From the NCBI GenBank assembly GCA_017615375.1, contig JAGAAH010000179.1, positions 1-5,299 of the forward strand: a stretch of DNA of 5,299 bases, read 5' to 3'. The DNA is from Lachnospiraceae bacterium (GTDB lineage: Bacteria; Bacillota; Clostridia; Lachnospirales; Lachnospiraceae). The notes beneath the pieces are model-generated. The model saw nothing but the letters and a program-made list of their open reading frames with translations, had not been told where the DNA came from and did not search any database. Shown here one piece after another: positions 3,515 through 5,299 of the stretch; the first letter of the stretch is position 1; every line of letters begins with the position of its first letter. The translations under genes were made by a program, and so were the position numbers.

Positions 3515-5299
3515 TTACTTTGCGGTAACTTTCTTAGCTGCGGAATATGCGCTCTTAAAATCACCTTTGTTAGCTGTTACCTTATAGGTATAAGAAGTAC
3601 CTGACTTTACATTCTTGTCAACAAATGTTCCTGTCGCGGTGTTTCCTATCCACTTATACTCCTTGCCGGTATATCTATATACAGAATAGCTCTTTGCAGA
3701 CTTTGTTTTATTGATTGTGATTGTTATCTTACCCGACTTTGAATTATCGAGCTTTTTGATCCAAGTGGCTGCGATAGTTGCTGTAAGGGTCTTCTCGTCT
3801 GAAAATCCTTCACAATTTCCATTTACCGGAATGACTTTATAAGTATACTTCTTTCCGAGTGTTAACTTCGTATCGGAGTATTTAAAAGTTGTGCCGCCTA
3901 CTGTCTTGAGTAATGTGTAGTCCCATTCACCTTCTGCTTTTCTGTATATTTCATAAGTAGCAGCTCCTTCAACCTCTTTCCAGGAAAGATCGATAGTTGC
4001 TTCCTTTGTGTTATTTACTGTAAGATTTGGATCGCCTAAAGTAAGCGGTCTTCTGTTATGTCCATTTCTGGATAGTACTTTAATGCACGCACTTGCATTA
4101 TTGTAATTTACTAAGTCTTCCCAATTACCGTTGTCTTTCTTAATGAAAGTTTCATTCGGATTAGCGGAGTAATGATTCGCCATATCGTTCCTAAACCAGT
4201 TACTGTCGATAAAATATACAACCGGGTTAGAAAAATGTACTGTTATGAAAATATTATCGTTTGCAGAAATATTAACTCCCTTAGTAAACTCCAATGTCTG
4301 ATAGCCATCTTCTGTAATGTTAGCTGTCTGAGTATGAATGCAGTTACTTTCGTTTATATTTGCTACGCTATCTGTATTTTTATAAACTTTGATTGTTGCT
4401 TGTGTCTTTCCTTCTAACTTAACTGCTACTCCGGTTAAAGTCTCATTACCATTTGCTTTGAATGAAATTGCGATGTCTGTAGTACTCTTAACTTCGGTTA
4501 ATCCAATTCCTCCGTCATACTTGTACGAATTATCGTAGGACTCTATCGGAGCTACTTCAAATGAATATACAAGTCTGTCATACTCCGGTCTTAAATAAGT
4601 ATAGTATGAAATGTAAAGATAGCTGCATCCTCCGCTATCTTTGCAAATCCATGCACCGTCTCCTGGGGGAGTTGTTCCAAAATTATCTTTACTATAATTA
4701 TCATCCCAACCTATGATAGCAATTGCATGTCCCTGCCTCACCTTATTTTTGTCATTAAATTCTTTAGACATGTATACACTTTTTTTACGTGAATTAAATA
4801 CTTTACTATCATTAGTCCATGGAATGGAGATAACTGCAGCTCCGTTCTTGATTATTGCCTTCTTAACAACAGATAAATCTGTTCTACCTACTGTTGTTAC
4901 TGACTTGCATCTTAATACTTCTCTTCCTAATTCATCGCTTCTAATATCTTGCAGCATATCTGTATACGGATAATCACTTTCAAGTCCGAGTCCATATCCG
5001 TTCATTATTGTGTAAGTTACAGCGTCAGAAGAACCATTGCTGCACCATTCTTCTCGATCAGTTGTTACTCCCTCTCCATTTATATTGCTATCATTAGTTT
5101 CAATAACGTGCTTAGCACACCAAGCTAAGTATCTCTCTGACAAATCATAAGTTCCAAAACCTTTTACAAGTGCATTGCTTTCAAGTGCTGCTACTGCTGC
5201 ATACGCCCAACACGTTCCATATTTCTGTCTTCTTACAGGAGTTACTAATCCATAATCTCTTAAATCAAACTTAGCAGGTAGTTCGCCTGAAGACTCAAC
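3515..5299 (-). CDS. Papain-family (C1A) cysteine protease with lectin-like and two FN3-like domains (partial, 5' end off right edge)
   Basis: The frame stays open to the window edge, giving 594 visible residues; the signal peptide and any propeptide are outside. From the edge: LPAKFDLRDYGLVTPV at 7-22, the catalytic cysteine in YGTCWAYAAVAALES (Cys30), then DLSERYLAWCA at 52-62, all typical of family C1A. The catalytic histidine is in QGHAIAIIGWDD (His191). The third active-site position reads AWICKDSGG (Asp221) instead of the usual KNSWG. Residues about 247-410 resemble the lectin-like domain that follows C1A domains in clostridial surface proteases such as Cwp84. Two fibronectin-III-like domains end the protein (about 416-510 and 511-593), with SWKEVEGAATYEIYRKAEG in the first and YSVYRYTGKEYKWIG in the second. 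No LPXTG or membrane anchor follows. The internal TTG at 5143 is not the start, because catalytic Cys30 lies upstream of it. The likely role is an extracellular or surface protease. Confidence 0.92.
   Translation of the reverse strand, partial: VESSGELPAKFDLRDYGLVTPVRRQKYGTCWAYAAVAALESNALVKGFGTYDLSERYLAWCAKHVIETNDSNINGEGVTTDREEWCSNGSSDAVTYTIMNGYGLGLESDYPYTDMLQDIRSDELGREVLRCKSVTTVGRTDLSVVKKAIIKNGAAVISIPWTNDSKVFNSRKKSVYMSKEFNDKNKVRQGHAIAIIGWDDNYSKDNFGTTPPGDGAWICKDSGGCSYLYISYYTYLRPEYDRLVYSFEVAPIESYDNSYKYDGGIGLTEVKSTTDIAISFKANGNETLTGVAVKLEGKTQATIKVYKNTDSVANINESNCIHTQTANITEDGYQTLEFTKGVNISANDNIFITVHFSNPVVYFIDSNWFRNDMANHYSANPNETFIKKDNGNWEDLVNYNNASACIKVLSRNGHNRRPLTLGDPNLTVNNTKEATIDLSWKEVEGAATYEIYRKAEGEWDYTLLKTVGGTTFKYSDTKLTLGKKYTYKVIPVNGNCEGFSDEKTLTATIAATWIKKLDNSKSGKITITINKTKSAKSYSVYRYTGKEYKWIGNTATGTFVDKNVKSGTSYTYKVTANKGDFKSAYSAAKKVTAK

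Noticed and set aside
3329..3604. 91-codon plus-strand open frame across the protease/GNAT intergenic region
   Set aside because: It runs through a terminator and a promoter that clearly serve minus-strand genes and overlaps both coding regions in antisense, so it is a chance frame.
5141..5143. TTG at 5143 as the start of the protease gene
   Set aside because: The frame continues upstream through the catalytic Cys motif to the window edge, so the real start is outside the window.
1..5299. CRISPR array, tRNA/rRNA genes, insertion sequence or prophage elements
   Set aside because: No regularly spaced direct repeats, no tRNA-like cloverleaf, no transposase or integrase motifs and no terminal inverted repeats were seen on reading both strands.

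Overview
The window looks like a chromosomal segment of a low- to moderate-GC Gram-positive anaerobe, most likely a Clostridia/Lachnospiraceae-type organism. The grounds are strong AGGAGG ribosome binding sites, TTGACA/TATAAT-type promoters, compact hairpin-plus-T terminators, and a C1A cysteine protease with lectin-like and fibronectin-III-like domains of the kind common in clostridial surface proteins. Every gene I can support lies on the minus strand, so the window is best read from high to low coordinates. Family names come from motif recognition by eye; no database search was run.

Layout in the direction of transcription. (1) 5299-3515: a secreted-type papain-family protease, cut by the right window edge, ending at a UUCG-tetraloop terminator (3472-3498). 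(2) 3466-2187: a promoter followed by a two-gene operon, a GNAT acetyltransferase and, 8 nt downstream, a 161-aa protein with a possible helix-turn-helix; it ends at a 13-bp hairpin terminator (2137-2172). (3) 2131-1125: a promoter and a DUF4037 (nucleotidyltransferase-like) gene with no terminator directly after it. (4) 1109-827: a very strong promoter (TTGACA, 17 bp, extended -10), then an unlisted 40-codon ORF with a near-perfect ribosome binding site, then a 9-bp intrinsic terminator. (5) 772-1: a TTG-started gene for the membrane half of an ABC exporter, cut by the left edge before its ATPase domain.

The most interesting part is blocks 4 and 5. A strong promoter, a short well-translated ORF, a terminator and an ABC exporter with no convincing promoter of its own is the arrangement of a ribosome-mediated transcription attenuator, as established for bmrB-bmrCD in Bacillus subtilis. 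The leader also shows mutually exclusive pairings. Its 3' coding end can pair perfectly over 9 bp with the leader's own Shine-Dalgarno, or with the 5' arm of the terminator. I infer that translation of the 40-aa peptide may sense ribosome-targeting stress and release exporter expression. This is a hypothesis from sequence alone.

A second oddity is the protease. Its catalytic Cys and His are visible, but the expected catalytic Asn is Asp (KDSGG where KNSWG is usual), and the oxyanion-hole Gln sits one residue closer to the Cys than in papain.
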